Assembly: GCA_019186965.1 (NCBI GenBank)
Contig: JABARV010000017.1
Span: 124,001-188,000, forward strand
Direction: 5' to 3'
DNA: 64,000 nt
Source: Turneriella sp.
Lineage (GTDB): Bacteria > Spirochaetota > Leptospiria > Turneriellales > Turneriellaceae
Each line of letters begins with the position of its first letter. The stretch's first letter is position 1. The notes under the pieces are model-generated. The model searched no databases and was not told where the DNA came from. It worked only from the letters and a program-made list of their open reading frames with translations. A program made the translations under genes and the position numbers. This document shows, in pieces, positions 1-8,477 of the stretch.

Positions 1-444
1 GAAATGCATACGCAAGGCGCATGGATAGATTTAAACAATAATTTTTTTACTGAAATTCCAGAAACCCTGCAAAGCACACTTTTAACGCGGTTGGCATACC
101 TTTTACGGCAACTTGCGCCACTTATTGCGCTTTGCGATAGCCGCGACTTATCTATCTCGGCGGGGTTTAAAGATGTTGCATTCGGCGAGCACGCTATAAT
201 TTTTCACGATAATTATCCTGGCGGTGTAGGACTTTCGTACAAACTTGCCTCGAATATTGAAGCGCTTTTTCGCCTTTCTTTCCAAGCGGTTACAGGGTGT
301 AGTTGCCAAAGCGGATGCCCTTCGTGTATTGGGGTTTGGGATAGCGAAGAAGAACAAAAGGCGTCTGAAAAAAGTACGGAAAACCTTAAGTCTCTTGTTA
401 TGCAGTTACTTAAAAATATGCTCGCTGTTTTCACCCCGACATAA
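1..444 (+). CDS. mrfA: C-terminal part of MrfA/YprA-type DEAD-box helicase (DUF1998 region)
   Basis: The frame is open from the window edge, so this is only the last 147 or so codons of a larger gene. The visible part ends in a cysteine cluster of the form C-x-C-x3-C-x2-C (GCSCQSGCPSCIG, Cys 99, 101, 105 and 108 counted from the ATG at 4). It follows a segment with FHDNYPGGVGLS, which is typical of the DUF1998 end of YprA/MrfA helicases. In Bacillus, MrfA works with the exonuclease MrfB in repair of mitomycin damage, and the cysteines bind a metal. The helicase core lies outside the window, so motor motifs cannot be checked. An MrfB-like gene is present at 28955-30004. The next gene follows after about 13 bp on the same strand. 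Confidence 0.8.
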   Translation, partial: EMHTQGAWIDLNNNFFTEIPETLQSTLLTRLAYLLRQLAPLIALCDSRDLSISAGFKDVAFGEHAIIFHDNYPGGVGLSYKLASNIEALFRLSFQAVTGCSCQSGCPSCIGVWDSEEEQKASEKSTENLKSLVMQLLKNMLAVFTPT

Positions 445-457
445 AAAATAGCGCGTG

Positions 458-1579
458 ATGCCTAAAAGAAAAACTTTTACGTTAAAAAATACAGTTAAAC
501 TTATATCTTGGAAACTTCGAAAAACTTATAGATATTCTACAGGTTGTTTACTTTTCTTATTTGCTATTTTTTTCTTTTGGCTAGCATGTAAAAAGCAGGT
601 GGATTGGAAAAAAGAAGAAGTCGCTTTTGGCGCGTACGTTGACGCTCTGCCAGATTTACGCGTTACGCCAAGGGGAACTTTACAAAATCCACAGACTCTT
701 CTTGTGCGTTATGTGGAAAATCCACAACTTCCAAAGCTTACAAAGGAGGTGCGTGAAAGAATTTATTTGTCGCTTAAAGAAAAGGCGTTGTCTGTTTTTG
801 GCTACCATCTCTATATCGATGAGGTTGAAGCTTTAACAATTGCGCAGTTTTTTAGTAAAAAAGAAAAAGCGTTCCAAACCTCGCCAATCCAATTTCCTGC
901 GCACGATTATTTAATTTCGTGGTTTTCCCAAAACCGCGATACAGAAATTGAAAAACGCGTCCGTGAAGCTCTTGCAAAAAAATCACCGGAAATTTTATTT
1001 GCATATTTTGGTAAAGAGCATAGCGCCTTGCAGGTAGCCCAAAAATTTATATCCCGCTTAGGAGAAATTTATGCAGAAAAAAAACCAGAGGGAAATCCTC
1101 TTCTAAGTGCGCACAATAAAGAAGAAGAGATTTGGTATTCGTACGGGCATTGGGATACTCTCCTTTACGCAGAAAAAGATGTAGATTTTATTTTTACAAA
1201 TATAGGAATTATCGGCGCAGACAATGGAATGCCAATTTATGTAATCGCACGCGGCGGAGTCACTAGCGCGTTTGTCGAAAATAGCGCACACCGTCCATAC
1301 CAAGGAGTGGGAGTTTTTGGTGCGTATCCATTTTTTGCTGACACTGTTTTTTTTAATAGGGAGCGTGGTGTACTAACGCAAGAGCAGAAAGAAGAAACGG
1401 TAGTGTGGGTGTGGCTACACGAATTGGGGCACCTTCTCCTTAAAAAAGAAGAAAATTATTCTTTTGCAGATTCTGTCCACCGTGCACCTCCAAACTTAAA
1501 ATACTACGAATGGGTAAAGCGCGTGCGTGCGTCTAAAAACCACCACACGAACGAAATTCCTATAATGAAAAAGTTTTAA
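458..1579 (+). CDS. Putative lipoprotein with HELGH zinc-metalloprotease motif
   Basis: The protein is about 373 residues. A basic N-terminus is followed by a hydrophobic run ending in FFFWLAC, which looks like a lipoprotein signal with the lipidated Cys near residue 44. Near residue 321 it carries VWLHELGHLL, the HExxH signature of zinc metallopeptidases, so an envelope-anchored protease is plausible. I do not recognise the family, and no third zinc ligand can be named with confidence. GTG at 455 directly precedes ATG at 458; the ATG is preferred. It ends in a convergent overlap of 3 bp with mtaB, with no room for a terminator between them. Confidence 0.7.
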   Translation: MPKRKTFTLKNTVKLISWKLRKTYRYSTGCLLFLFAIFFFWLACKKQVDWKKEEVAFGAYVDALPDLRVTPRGTLQNPQTLLVRYVENPQLPKLTKEVRERIYLSLKEKALSVFGYHLYIDEVEALTIAQFFSKKEKAFQTSPIQFPAHDYLISWFSQNRDTEIEKRVREALAKKSPEILFAYFGKEHSALQVAQKFISRLGEIYAEKKPEGNPLLSAHNKEEEIWYSYGHWDTLLYAEKDVDFIFTNIGIIGADNGMPIYVIARGGVTSAFVENSAHRPYQGVGVFGAYPFFADTVFFNRERGVLTQEQKEETVVWVWLHELGHLLLKKEENYSFADSVHRAPPNLKYYEWVKRVRASKNHHTNEIPIMKKF

Positions 1580-2991
1580 GCGGGTAAAGTTATACGAAAC
1601 CTTTCGCCGCGTTTAAAAGACGCATTATCTAAGCGGCCACGCAAGTAGTTTTCCGTAAGGTACTCGACAGCGCCGTTCTTAACGTGTTCGGCAATTGCCC
1701 AAAATTCTTTTCCCGCTACACGCTGTGCGTACGCAATAGCCATTTTGTTTTTAAGCTCGATAAGGCGGCCAATGCGTTCACGGATAACATTGCCGTTAAT
1801 TTCTTGGTATGCATTTTTATCTTTTGCCATTTTTTCGCGCCGTTCTAACCAGTCGACAATGGGTGTGTTTCTTCTTTTTGAGAAAGGAAAAATATGTATG
1901 TTCGCAAAGTCGGCGTTACGGCAAAAGTCTAGCGTTTCGATAAATTCAGCTTCACCCTCAGAAGGAAATCCTACAATAACGTCGGTACCTATATGGATGT
2001 CGGGGCAAATTTTTCGTACGTGTTCAATACGCCGCATAAAGGTTTGTGGTGTGTATCCACGGCGCATCGTACGCAAAACAAATTTGGAGCCTGATTGCAC
2101 GGGGATATGCAAAAACTTTGCCATCTTTTCGTGCGTATAAAATGCAGCAAATTGTTCTGTTACGTCCCCAGGCTCTATAGAGCTAATGCGCACATGAAAA
2201 TTTCCCGATAGGCCAAGTATTGTCTCGAGCAGTTTATAAAATGTACGGCCATTTGCTTCGTACCAACCAATGTTAATTCCGGTTAACACCAGTTCTCCGT
2301 AGCCTGAGTCGACAAGTTCGCGAGCTGCGTTTAAAGTTTCGTCGAAATCGCGTGAAACACCGCGTCCCCGCGCTTGCGGAATTTTGCAGTAGCTACAACT
2401 TTTGTTGCAGCCGTCTTGTATTTTAAGGGTTGCGCGGCTTTTGAAGTGGTGGTTAGCAGAGTAGTGGAAGCGGTCGTTTGGAATTTCTTCCGTAGCAGTT
2501 ATGCTCCCATTTTTGAGTATATTTGCGATATTATGCTTTTGGTCGTTTGAGACAACGCGGTAAACCCCAGGCATTTGGCGGATTTCCTCTGCGTCGGTGG
2601 TTGCATAGCAGCCGGTGACAATAATTTTGGCGTCGGGATTTAATTTGTGCGCACGCCGGATTGCCGCGCGGTTTTTGTAGTCCGCTTTATTGGTAACGGT
2701 GCATGTATTGATAACGATGTAGTTTGCTTCGCGTTGGTCTTCGGTGAGGCTGTGCGAATTTTCTTGTAGGTTTGCTTTAATACCATCTGTCTCAAACTGG
2801 TTTAACCTACAACCAAAGTGGATGACCTTAGTCCTTGGATGGACGTGGTTAGCACTGGACAGGATGTCCATCTTTGTGCTAACCTTAGTCCTTGGATGGA
2901 CGTGGTTAGCACTGGACAGGATGTCCATCTTTGTGCTAACCTTAGTCCTTGGATGGACGTGGTCGGCGTACGGCACGATGTCCGGTTTCAT
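1576..2991 (-). CDS. mtaB: MtaB-type tRNA methylthiotransferase (radical SAM) with repeat-derived N-terminus
   Basis: Enzymes of this family add a methylthio group to threonylcarbamoyl-adenosine at position 37 of ANN-decoding tRNAs. The N-terminal cluster cysteines are visible as HFGC (61), INTC (97) and VTGC (128). The radical-SAM cluster is CNKSCSYC (195, 199, 202), and a C-terminal TRAM-like tail follows. The start forms an ATGA overlap with the stop of the upstream TPR gene, which supports translation from 2991. Residues 1-54 are not part of the normal enzyme: they encode 19-residue repeats ending HVHPRT, produced by the 57-bp DNA array at 2825-2991. The catalytic domain would normally begin near KVIHFGC. 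Length without the extension (417 residues) fits the family. Confidence 0.93.
   Translation of the reverse strand: MKPDIVPYADHVHPRTKVSTKMDILSSANHVHPRTKVSTKMDILSSANHVHPRTKVIHFGCRLNQFETDGIKANLQENSHSLTEDQREANYIVINTCTVTNKADYKNRAAIRRAHKLNPDAKIIVTGCYATTDAEEIRQMPGVYRVVSNDQKHNIANILKNGSITATEEIPNDRFHYSANHHFKSRATLKIQDGCNKSCSYCKIPQARGRGVSRDFDETLNAARELVDSGYGELVLTGINIGWYEANGRTFYKLLETILGLSGNFHVRISSIEPGDVTEQFAAFYTHEKMAKFLHIPVQSGSKFVLRTMRRGYTPQTFMRRIEHVRKICPDIHIGTDVIVGFPSEGEAEFIETLDFCRNADFANIHIFPFSKRRNTPIVDWLERREKMAKDKNAYQEINGNVIRERIGRLIELKNKMAIAYAQRVAGKEFWAIAEHVKNGAVEYLTENYLRGRLDNASFKRGERFRITLPA
2825..2991. repeat. 57-bp tandem array inside the 5' end of mtaB
   Basis: Units begin at 2825, 2882 and 2939 (motif ACCTTAGTCC). 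The first two are essentially identical and the third, nearest the start codon, has diverged. The period is exactly 57 bp, so each unit adds 19 codons without breaking the frame. Each full unit holds nested inverted repeats: GTTAGCAC with GTGCTAAC, GATGGAC with GTCCATC, and the small hairpins TGGAC-AGGAT-GTCCA and GTCC-TTGGAT-GGAC. The second small hairpin resembles AGCC-ACGGAT-GGCT in the tldD array. Confidence 0.93.
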
Positions 2992-3782
2992 GGTGCTTTT
3001 TGCGCACGTACGCGCTCAATATTTTTTTGTGCAGCTTGGCTAATTTTTGGATTCGGTGATTTGGTGAGTTCTTCGTAAGCGGAGAGAACCTCATGGCGCA
3101 TTTGTTCGGGAAAACTTTTTTGTGCCCATAATACTTCTTGGATCATTGCACGTAAAAGGGCATGCGTAGGATCTTTTTGGATTGCTTCCGCATAGCTTAC
3201 GGCAATCTCTGCTTCGTCGAGTTTACCCAAGCTAATTAAAGCGCGTGCTTCGGTTAAAAGTGCATCGTGCTTTATCGAATTGTCGTCGCTTTGCTTGGCT
3301 GCACGCGCCCATTTTAATGCTTCGCTAATACGCGCAGATACTAAACACGCTTTTGCAAGCGCAAGTTGTAAATCGAGGGGAGGGGCTTTTTCTGCGTCTT
3401 CAAAAACTTCAATGTATTTATATCCTGCGTTCCGTGCTTGCCGGTAGCGTCCCATTTCAAAAAGCAAAGAGACAATATCGGCGTAAACACTGTCGCGGAC
3501 GCTTGTTTTACGCACAGCTTGTTGTAGGTGGTAGAGTGCGTCGCTATAGGATTTTTTACCTATATGGCAGTACGCTGCAAGGATGCGTAAGTCGGAGTTT
3601 TCATCTTCTCCACGGATTTCAGCCTTGAGTGTACTTAAGCAAGCATCGTAATTTTTTTGCTCGTACAGGAGAAGCGCTTTTGCGTACGCATCTTCAGCAG
3701 AAAGAGGCGAAAGTAAGAAGGAAAATAAAACAAAAAGACTAATTAATTTTTGTGTTCTATTGTACGGATTTCTACGTTCCAT
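2988..3782 (-). CDS. Exported TPR-repeat protein
   Basis: The product is about 264 residues. It starts with a Sec-type signal (basic MERRNPYNRTQK, a hydrophobic LISLFVLFSFLLS core and a cleavage-like LSAEDA). The rest is helical and shows TPR spacing, for example YAKALLLYEQKNYDACLSTL and YSDALYHLQQAV, so a periplasmic scaffold role is likely. The specific partner is unknown. GTG at 3791 is an alternative start; ATG 3782 gives the better signal peptide. The stop overlaps the mtaB start as ATGA, so the two genes are translationally coupled. The following rlpA gene is divergent, with about 110 bp between the starts. Confidence 0.75.
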   Translation of the reverse strand: MERRNPYNRTQKLISLFVLFSFLLSPLSAEDAYAKALLLYEQKNYDACLSTLKAEIRGEDENSDLRILAAYCHIGKKSYSDALYHLQQAVRKTSVRDSVYADIVSLLFEMGRYRQARNAGYKYIEVFEDAEKAPPLDLQLALAKACLVSARISEALKWARAAKQSDDNSIKHDALLTEARALISLGKLDEAEIAVSYAEAIQKDPTHALLRAMIQEVLWAQKSFPEQMRHEVLSAYEELTKSPNPKISQAAQKNIERVRAQKAP

Positions 3783-3894
3783 TCGTTGCACTTTGTGGCA
3801 GCGCGTCGAAACAAGATACGGCGAAAAGCAGATAAAAGGTTATTTAGGGTAGAATAATACTCAAGCATTTTGCGTTGGTTACGAAAATAAGAAT

Positions 3895-4755
3895 ATGAAA
3901 GCTATAATTGTCGCAACTTCACTTTTTGCGCTTGTCGCATGTAGGGCGCCACAGGCGCGTACAAATCCAATGGATCCTGCGCAGCAGGCACAAAACGATC
4001 CTGTACTCCAAGACGGCGCTCCTTTAGAAGCTGAGCCGCAAACCATCCAAAGCGAAGGGTTTGCATCGTGGTACGGCAAAGAACTCCAAGGCCGCCCAAC
4101 AGCGTCGGGAGAAATGTTCGATATGCAAAAAATGACGGCGGCGCACCGTGATTTTCCCATGAATTCACTAGTCTTAGTTAAGAATTTGGAGAATGGGAAA
4201 AAGGCAATGGTTAAAATCAACGACCGTGGTCCCTATGTTGAAGGGCGTATTATCGACGTAAGTTATGCTGCAGCGCAAGAATTGGGGTTTGCCGAAAAAG
4301 GGGTCGCCAAAGTCCATTTAGAACTCATCCAAGCTGGAGAAGACAATTTTATGGCAAAAGCAGCTATGCAAGGGAGAAATACAAAGCAAAAGCCGGGGCT
4401 CAAAAGCGCTGAGGAAGATATTATAGAACCTGTAGAATTTGACGATGTGGACGATGGAGAGCCACTTGAAAAACCACCACACAAAAAAGCAAGGAAGGGG
4501 AAATTAGTCTTTCTCGACGGTAAAAAGCCCAAAGGCTACACAGTGCAAGTGGGCGCGTTTAAGAAAAAAGTAAACGCCGAAAGACACCGCGACGAAATTT
4601 TAGAAAATTACCACGAGAAAAGTTTTATTGCAACTAACGGCAAATGGCACTTTGTTTGCTTGGGAGATTTCAAAACACGTGAACAGGCAAAAGCGTTTTT
4701 GAAAAAACTTAGCGATGACGGTATAGACGTTATGTACCGTGGTAAAGTAAGTTAA
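3895..4755 (+). CDS. rlpA: RlpA-like septal ring lytic transglycosylase lipoprotein with SPOR domain
   Basis: RlpA cleaves denuded peptidoglycan glycans and helps daughter cells separate. The signal ends in LFALVAC, giving a lipidated Cys at 16. The double-psi barrel (about residues 52-145) carries FASWYGKELQGRPTASGE, AAHRDF (His84) and INDRGPY (Asp110), the conserved pair linked to catalysis in Pseudomonas RlpA. After a charged linker the SPOR domain (about 215-286) reads GYTVQVGAFKKK and FVCLGDF, which would bind septal peptidoglycan. The gene is followed 40 bp later by ftsK, another division-linked gene, on the same strand. Length is in the family range. Confidence 0.93.
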   Translation: MKAIIVATSLFALVACRAPQARTNPMDPAQQAQNDPVLQDGAPLEAEPQTIQSEGFASWYGKELQGRPTASGEMFDMQKMTAAHRDFPMNSLVLVKNLENGKKAMVKINDRGPYVEGRIIDVSYAAAQELGFAEKGVAKVHLELIQAGEDNFMAKAAMQGRNTKQKPGLKSAEEDIIEPVEFDDVDDGEPLEKPPHKKARKGKLVFLDGKKPKGYTVQVGAFKKKVNAERHRDEILENYHEKSFIATNGKWHFVCLGDFKTREQAKAFLKKLSDDGIDVMYRGKVS

Positions 4756-4795
4756 ACAAACCTCGTTAAATAACATAAGGTAGTTAAGTTTCGCA

Positions 4796-6943
4796 ATGTT
4801 TAAAAGGGGTAAACCAATAGCAGAGGATACCCCTAAGGTTTTAGCCAAAAGACCCCCTTGGATTGAAAAAGTTGCAATTCCTGCTAGCATTCTCCAAGCG
4901 CCTTTTGAAGAGCCCGAGTGGAAAAGCCGTCTTGCAGAAAAAATTAAGTCGCTGCGCGAGAATAACTCTTCTACTGAACCAGTTACTGTTCGGGCAAGTA
5001 CTAAAAACCAAAATTTCGCATTCCACTTAGGCCCATTGGACGAAGAAGCTCCGTTCTCGGCTAAAATCCCGTCGCCTACAGCCCAATCGCATACGCCGAC
5101 CGCGCCTTCTGAAAATTTTGAAAACGGGCAAATGGAATCTTTGGAGTATAAATATGTTTCCGAGAAGGCAGCGCCAAAGGTAGAGGCTCTTTCCTATGAA
5201 CTTTCGCATTCCACTATAGCATACGGCGGTGGGGATGATTTTGATATAGAGCGGCTTTTTGAAGATGCCGCTATAGTTGCACCTACCGCGTGGAGCGCTC
5301 CGGAGGAAATTATAGAGGCATTAGATGTAGAAGAAGCTTCTTTAGCTGTAGAGAAAAACAGAGTTGAGGATAAATCGCTCTTAGAGGAAATCCAAGAAGA
5401 AATAGAAGAAGAAATAGAAAATGCACATAACGCGCTGCAGATAGAACCAAAGCAAAGCCTAAAAAAGCCTGAAGACACGCCTAAAAAAGGTTTCCCCGTT
5501 GTGGAGCGTGCATCGATAACCCCGATGCTTTCTGTTAATAAACAGCGCGAGTTCTCTTTCCCGATACTTAAAACACAAAAACGCGCCCTTGAATTTACAA
5601 ACCCCAGCGAAGCGCAGTCGGTTATCGAGAAGCTTGAAGAGACGCTGGAACAGTTTTCCATTGAAGGGCACGTCGTGGGAATCCAACGCGGCCCCATTAT
5701 CACGCGCTACGAACTAAAAATGGCGGCGGGGATTAAGGTAAGCCGCATTTTAGCGCTCACCGATGAACTCGCAATGGCGCTTGAAGCGATGCGTGTACGG
5801 ATTGAAGCTCCCATTCCTGGGCGTTCAACCGTTGGCATTGAAATTCCCAATAGGGAGCGTGTAAAAGTACTTTTGGGAGACATCCTTAACGACACAGGCT
5901 TTCGTGAATTTGGCGGGCAGTTGCCGCTTCCTTTGGGGCGCGACATTGCGGGAAATTTACTCCTCGAAGATTTAACGCGGATGCCACACCTTTTAATTGC
6001 AGGCGCGACGGGTTCGGGAAAATCTGTCGCGGTTAACTCGTTTATATCAAGCCTTATCCTCAATAAAACTCCTGAAGAGGTACGTTTTTTGCTCGTTGAC
6101 CCCAAACTTGTGGAACTTTCTGCGTACAACGACATTCCACACCTCCTCCATCCGGTAATCACAGAACCTAATAAAGCAATCCTTGCGCTAAACTGGGCAG
6201 TTGAGGAAATGGAACGCCGCTACGAGGATTTGGCAGATATGCGTGCGCGCGATATCCGTTCTTTTAATGAAAAAGTAAAAGCGCAAAAACCAAGGAGCGA
6301 CGCCGAAAGTTATCCCCCCATGCCGTATATCGTAATTTTGATCGACGAGTTGGGCGACCTCATGATGGTTGCAGGAAAAGAAGTCGAGTCGTCTATTATA
6401 CGCCTCGCGCAAAAAGCGCGTGCGGTGGGAATCCACCTAATTTTAGCAACGCAAAGGCCTTCGGTTGACGTCATTACCGCGCTTATCAAAGCAAACTGTC
6501 CTGCCCGTATTGCACTACAAGTTGCACAGAAAACCGATTCGCGCACTATTTTAGACGGCAACGGAGCCGAACAGCTTTTAGGGCAGGGCGATATGCTTTT
6601 CCGCCATCCCTCGAAGGCACAGCTTATACGCGCACAGGTGCCCCTTATTGAAGACAATGAAGTTGAGGCAGTTGTCGAATTTGCGAAGAAAATGGCGAAA
6701 CCTATTTATATTACTTTGGAAGACCCCAAAGGTAAATTGGGTGAACTCGATGAGGGCGACGAAGAACTTTTCGATGAAGCATGGCAAATTATTTTAGAAA
6801 GCCAAAAGGCTTCGGCAAGTTACCTGCAACGCCGCCTGCGTATTGGTTATAACAAGGCGGCAAGGCTGATTGAAGCGTTTGAAGCACGTGGCATGGTTGG
6901 CCCCCAAATTGGTTCAAAGCCACGCGAAATTTTAGGCTCCTAA
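4796..6943 (+). CDS. ftsK: FtsK/SpoIIIE DNA translocase without membrane anchor
   Basis: This 715-residue protein has an acidic, low-complexity N-terminal half (about 1-250, including an EEIQEEIEEEIEN coiled stretch). The alpha/beta motor follows, with Walker A GATGSGKS (403-410), Walker B VILIDELGD (about 513-521) and LILATQRPSVDVITALIKAN. The C-terminal gamma winged helix is near 655-710 (SASYLQRRLRIGYNKAARLIE), the part that reads KOPS-like polarity sites. Family members normally begin with four transmembrane helices. None is visible here and only 40 bp separate this gene from rlpA. Either anchoring is supplied by a partner or the gene was rearranged. Function as a chromosome translocase is otherwise well supported. 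Confidence 0.93.
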   Translation: MFKRGKPIAEDTPKVLAKRPPWIEKVAIPASILQAPFEEPEWKSRLAEKIKSLRENNSSTEPVTVRASTKNQNFAFHLGPLDEEAPFSAKIPSPTAQSHTPTAPSENFENGQMESLEYKYVSEKAAPKVEALSYELSHSTIAYGGGDDFDIERLFEDAAIVAPTAWSAPEEIIEALDVEEASLAVEKNRVEDKSLLEEIQEEIEEEIENAHNALQIEPKQSLKKPEDTPKKGFPVVERASITPMLSVNKQREFSFPILKTQKRALEFTNPSEAQSVIEKLEETLEQFSIEGHVVGIQRGPIITRYELKMAAGIKVSRILALTDELAMALEAMRVRIEAPIPGRSTVGIEIPNRERVKVLLGDILNDTGFREFGGQLPLPLGRDIAGNLLLEDLTRMPHLLIAGATGSGKSVAVNSFISSLILNKTPEEVRFLLVDPKLVELSAYNDIPHLLHPVITEPNKAILALNWAVEEMERRYEDLADMRARDIRSFNEKVKAQKPRSDAESYPPMPYIVILIDELGDLMMVAGKEVESSIIRLAQKARAVGIHLILATQRPSVDVITALIKANCPARIALQVAQKTDSRTILDGNGAEQLLGQGDMLFRHPSKAQLIRAQVPLIEDNEVEAVVEFAKKMAKPIYITLEDPKGKLGELDEGDEELFDEAWQIILESQKASASYLQRRLRIGYNKAARLIEAFEARGMVGPQIGSKPREILGS

Positions 6944-6995
6944 TATCTTGTTTTTCTTTCCGGCGTGAGTTAGAAAAAGTATTATACCACTACAA

Positions 6996-8477
6996 GTGGG
7001 CGGCAGTAAAGCCAATCTGGTAAAGTTATCTGGCGAACATCCCAAAGAAGAGTGTGGGATTGTTGGCATCTACAATGTTGAAGAGGCGGCGAACCACGCG
7101 TATCTGGGTGCGTACGCACTCCAGCACCGCGGCCAAGAAAGCGCGGGCATTGTCTCTTCCGACGGCGAACACCTCTACCGTTACGCGGGTATGGGGAAAG
7201 TCGCCGACGTTTTCACCCCCACGAAATTGCGCCAACTGCAAGGCCGGCATGCGATTGCGCACAACCGTTATTCCACAACCGGCGCCAGCTTTTTGCGTAA
7301 CGCGCAGCCCATCCGCTTTGAGTCACGCTTGGGTACGATGGCGCTCGCGCACAACGGGAATTTAACAAACGCCAACACTATTCGGCACAACCTACAAGAG
7401 CAGGGATCTCTTTTCCAAACAACCATCGACACCGAGGTGATTAGCCACCTTGTCGCCCGTTCGCGTGCAGATAATTTTACCGATGCGCTTATCGAAGCAG
7501 TGAAGCAAATCCGTGGAGCGTATTCGTTGGCAGTTTTAACGGGTGATACTCTCTATGCACTACGCGATCCCAATGGGTTTAGGCCGCTTGTTATGGGAAA
7601 AAAAGACAATGGGTATATTTTTGCCTCGGAAACTTGCGCCTTAGATATTATAGACGCCGAATACGTGCGCGATATTGAGCCGGGAGAATTGGTGGTTGTT
7701 TCGCCGCACGGCATAACGTCGCTTTTTCCGTTTGAAAAATCCTCGCACAACCTTTGCATTTTCGAATACGTCTATTTTGCACGTCCCGACTCGTATGTGT
7801 TTGGTAAGTCGGTCTATAACACGCGTTTGCGGATGGGTGAAATTTTGGCGGAAGAGTCACCCGCCGCTGCTGACCTGGTAATGCCAGTGCCCGATTCCTC
7901 GTCGGTGGCCGCGCTCGGTTATTCGCGCAAAAGTGGCATTCCATACCACATGGGGCTTATACGCTCGCACTACATTGGGCGCACGTTTATCGAGCCAGAC
8001 CAGAAAATCCGCGACTTTGGTGCAAAAATTAAATACAATGCCATCCGCTCGGTTGTCGAAGGGAAGCGCGTGGTCGTCATCGACGACAGCATTATGCGTG
8101 GCACGACGACGCGTAAAATTGTGAAAATGTTACGCGTTGCCGGTGCAAAAGAAATCCACATTCGGATTGCCAGCGCACCGACAAAGCATCCTTGTTATTA
8201 TGGGATTGATATCCCCAATCGTTCCGAGCTTATTGCAGCCACGCATACATTGGACGAAATTGTAAAGTATTTACGCGTCGATTCGTTGGCGTATCTTTCG
8301 CTGGAAGGCATGCTGCGCGGTGAAAAAGAGACCGAGAGGCGAGGTAAAAGCGGCACACGTGGCTATTGCACCGCTTGTTTCGACGGTAACTATCCCGTGA
8401 GTTTAGAGGAAAATGAAGCGGACTATTCAAACCAAAAAACGCTCTTTAGCGAATACGCAGTCGAAGAACACACGTAA
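6996..8477 (+). CDS. purF: Amidophosphoribosyltransferase
   Basis: PurF makes 5-phosphoribosylamine from PRPP and glutamine, the first committed step of purine synthesis. The N-terminal glutaminase starts at Cys20 (ECGIVGIYN) after a 19-residue propeptide that would be cleaved, as in the Bacillus-type enzyme. Conserved NRYSTTG, NGNLTN and QHRGQESAGI are present. The phosphoribosyltransferase domain shows the PRPP loop VVVIDDSIMRGTTTRKI. The start is GTG at 6996; no in-frame ATG lies before the active Cys and no clear Shine-Dalgarno is seen. The last 65 bp overlap the lpxB frame. Length is normal. Confidence 0.96.
   Translation: MGGSKANLVKLSGEHPKEECGIVGIYNVEEAANHAYLGAYALQHRGQESAGIVSSDGEHLYRYAGMGKVADVFTPTKLRQLQGRHAIAHNRYSTTGASFLRNAQPIRFESRLGTMALAHNGNLTNANTIRHNLQEQGSLFQTTIDTEVISHLVARSRADNFTDALIEAVKQIRGAYSLAVLTGDTLYALRDPNGFRPLVMGKKDNGYIFASETCALDIIDAEYVRDIEPGELVVVSPHGITSLFPFEKSSHNLCIFEYVYFARPDSYVFGKSVYNTRLRMGEILAEESPAAADLVMPVPDSSSVAALGYSRKSGIPYHMGLIRSHYIGRTFIEPDQKIRDFGAKIKYNAIRSVVEGKRVVVIDDSIMRGTTTRKIVKMLRVAGAKEIHIRIASAPTKHPCYYGIDIPNRSELIAATHTLDEIVKYLRVDSLAYLSLEGMLRGEKETERRGKSGTRGYCTACFDGNYPVSLEENEADYSNQKTLFSEYAVEEHT

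Noticed and set aside
2744-3078. Plus-strand frames with repeated LSPWMDVVSTGQDVHLCAN across the mtaB array
   Set aside because: They mirror the in-frame repeat of mtaB on the other strand. mtaB has the coupled start and catalytic motifs, so these are shadows.
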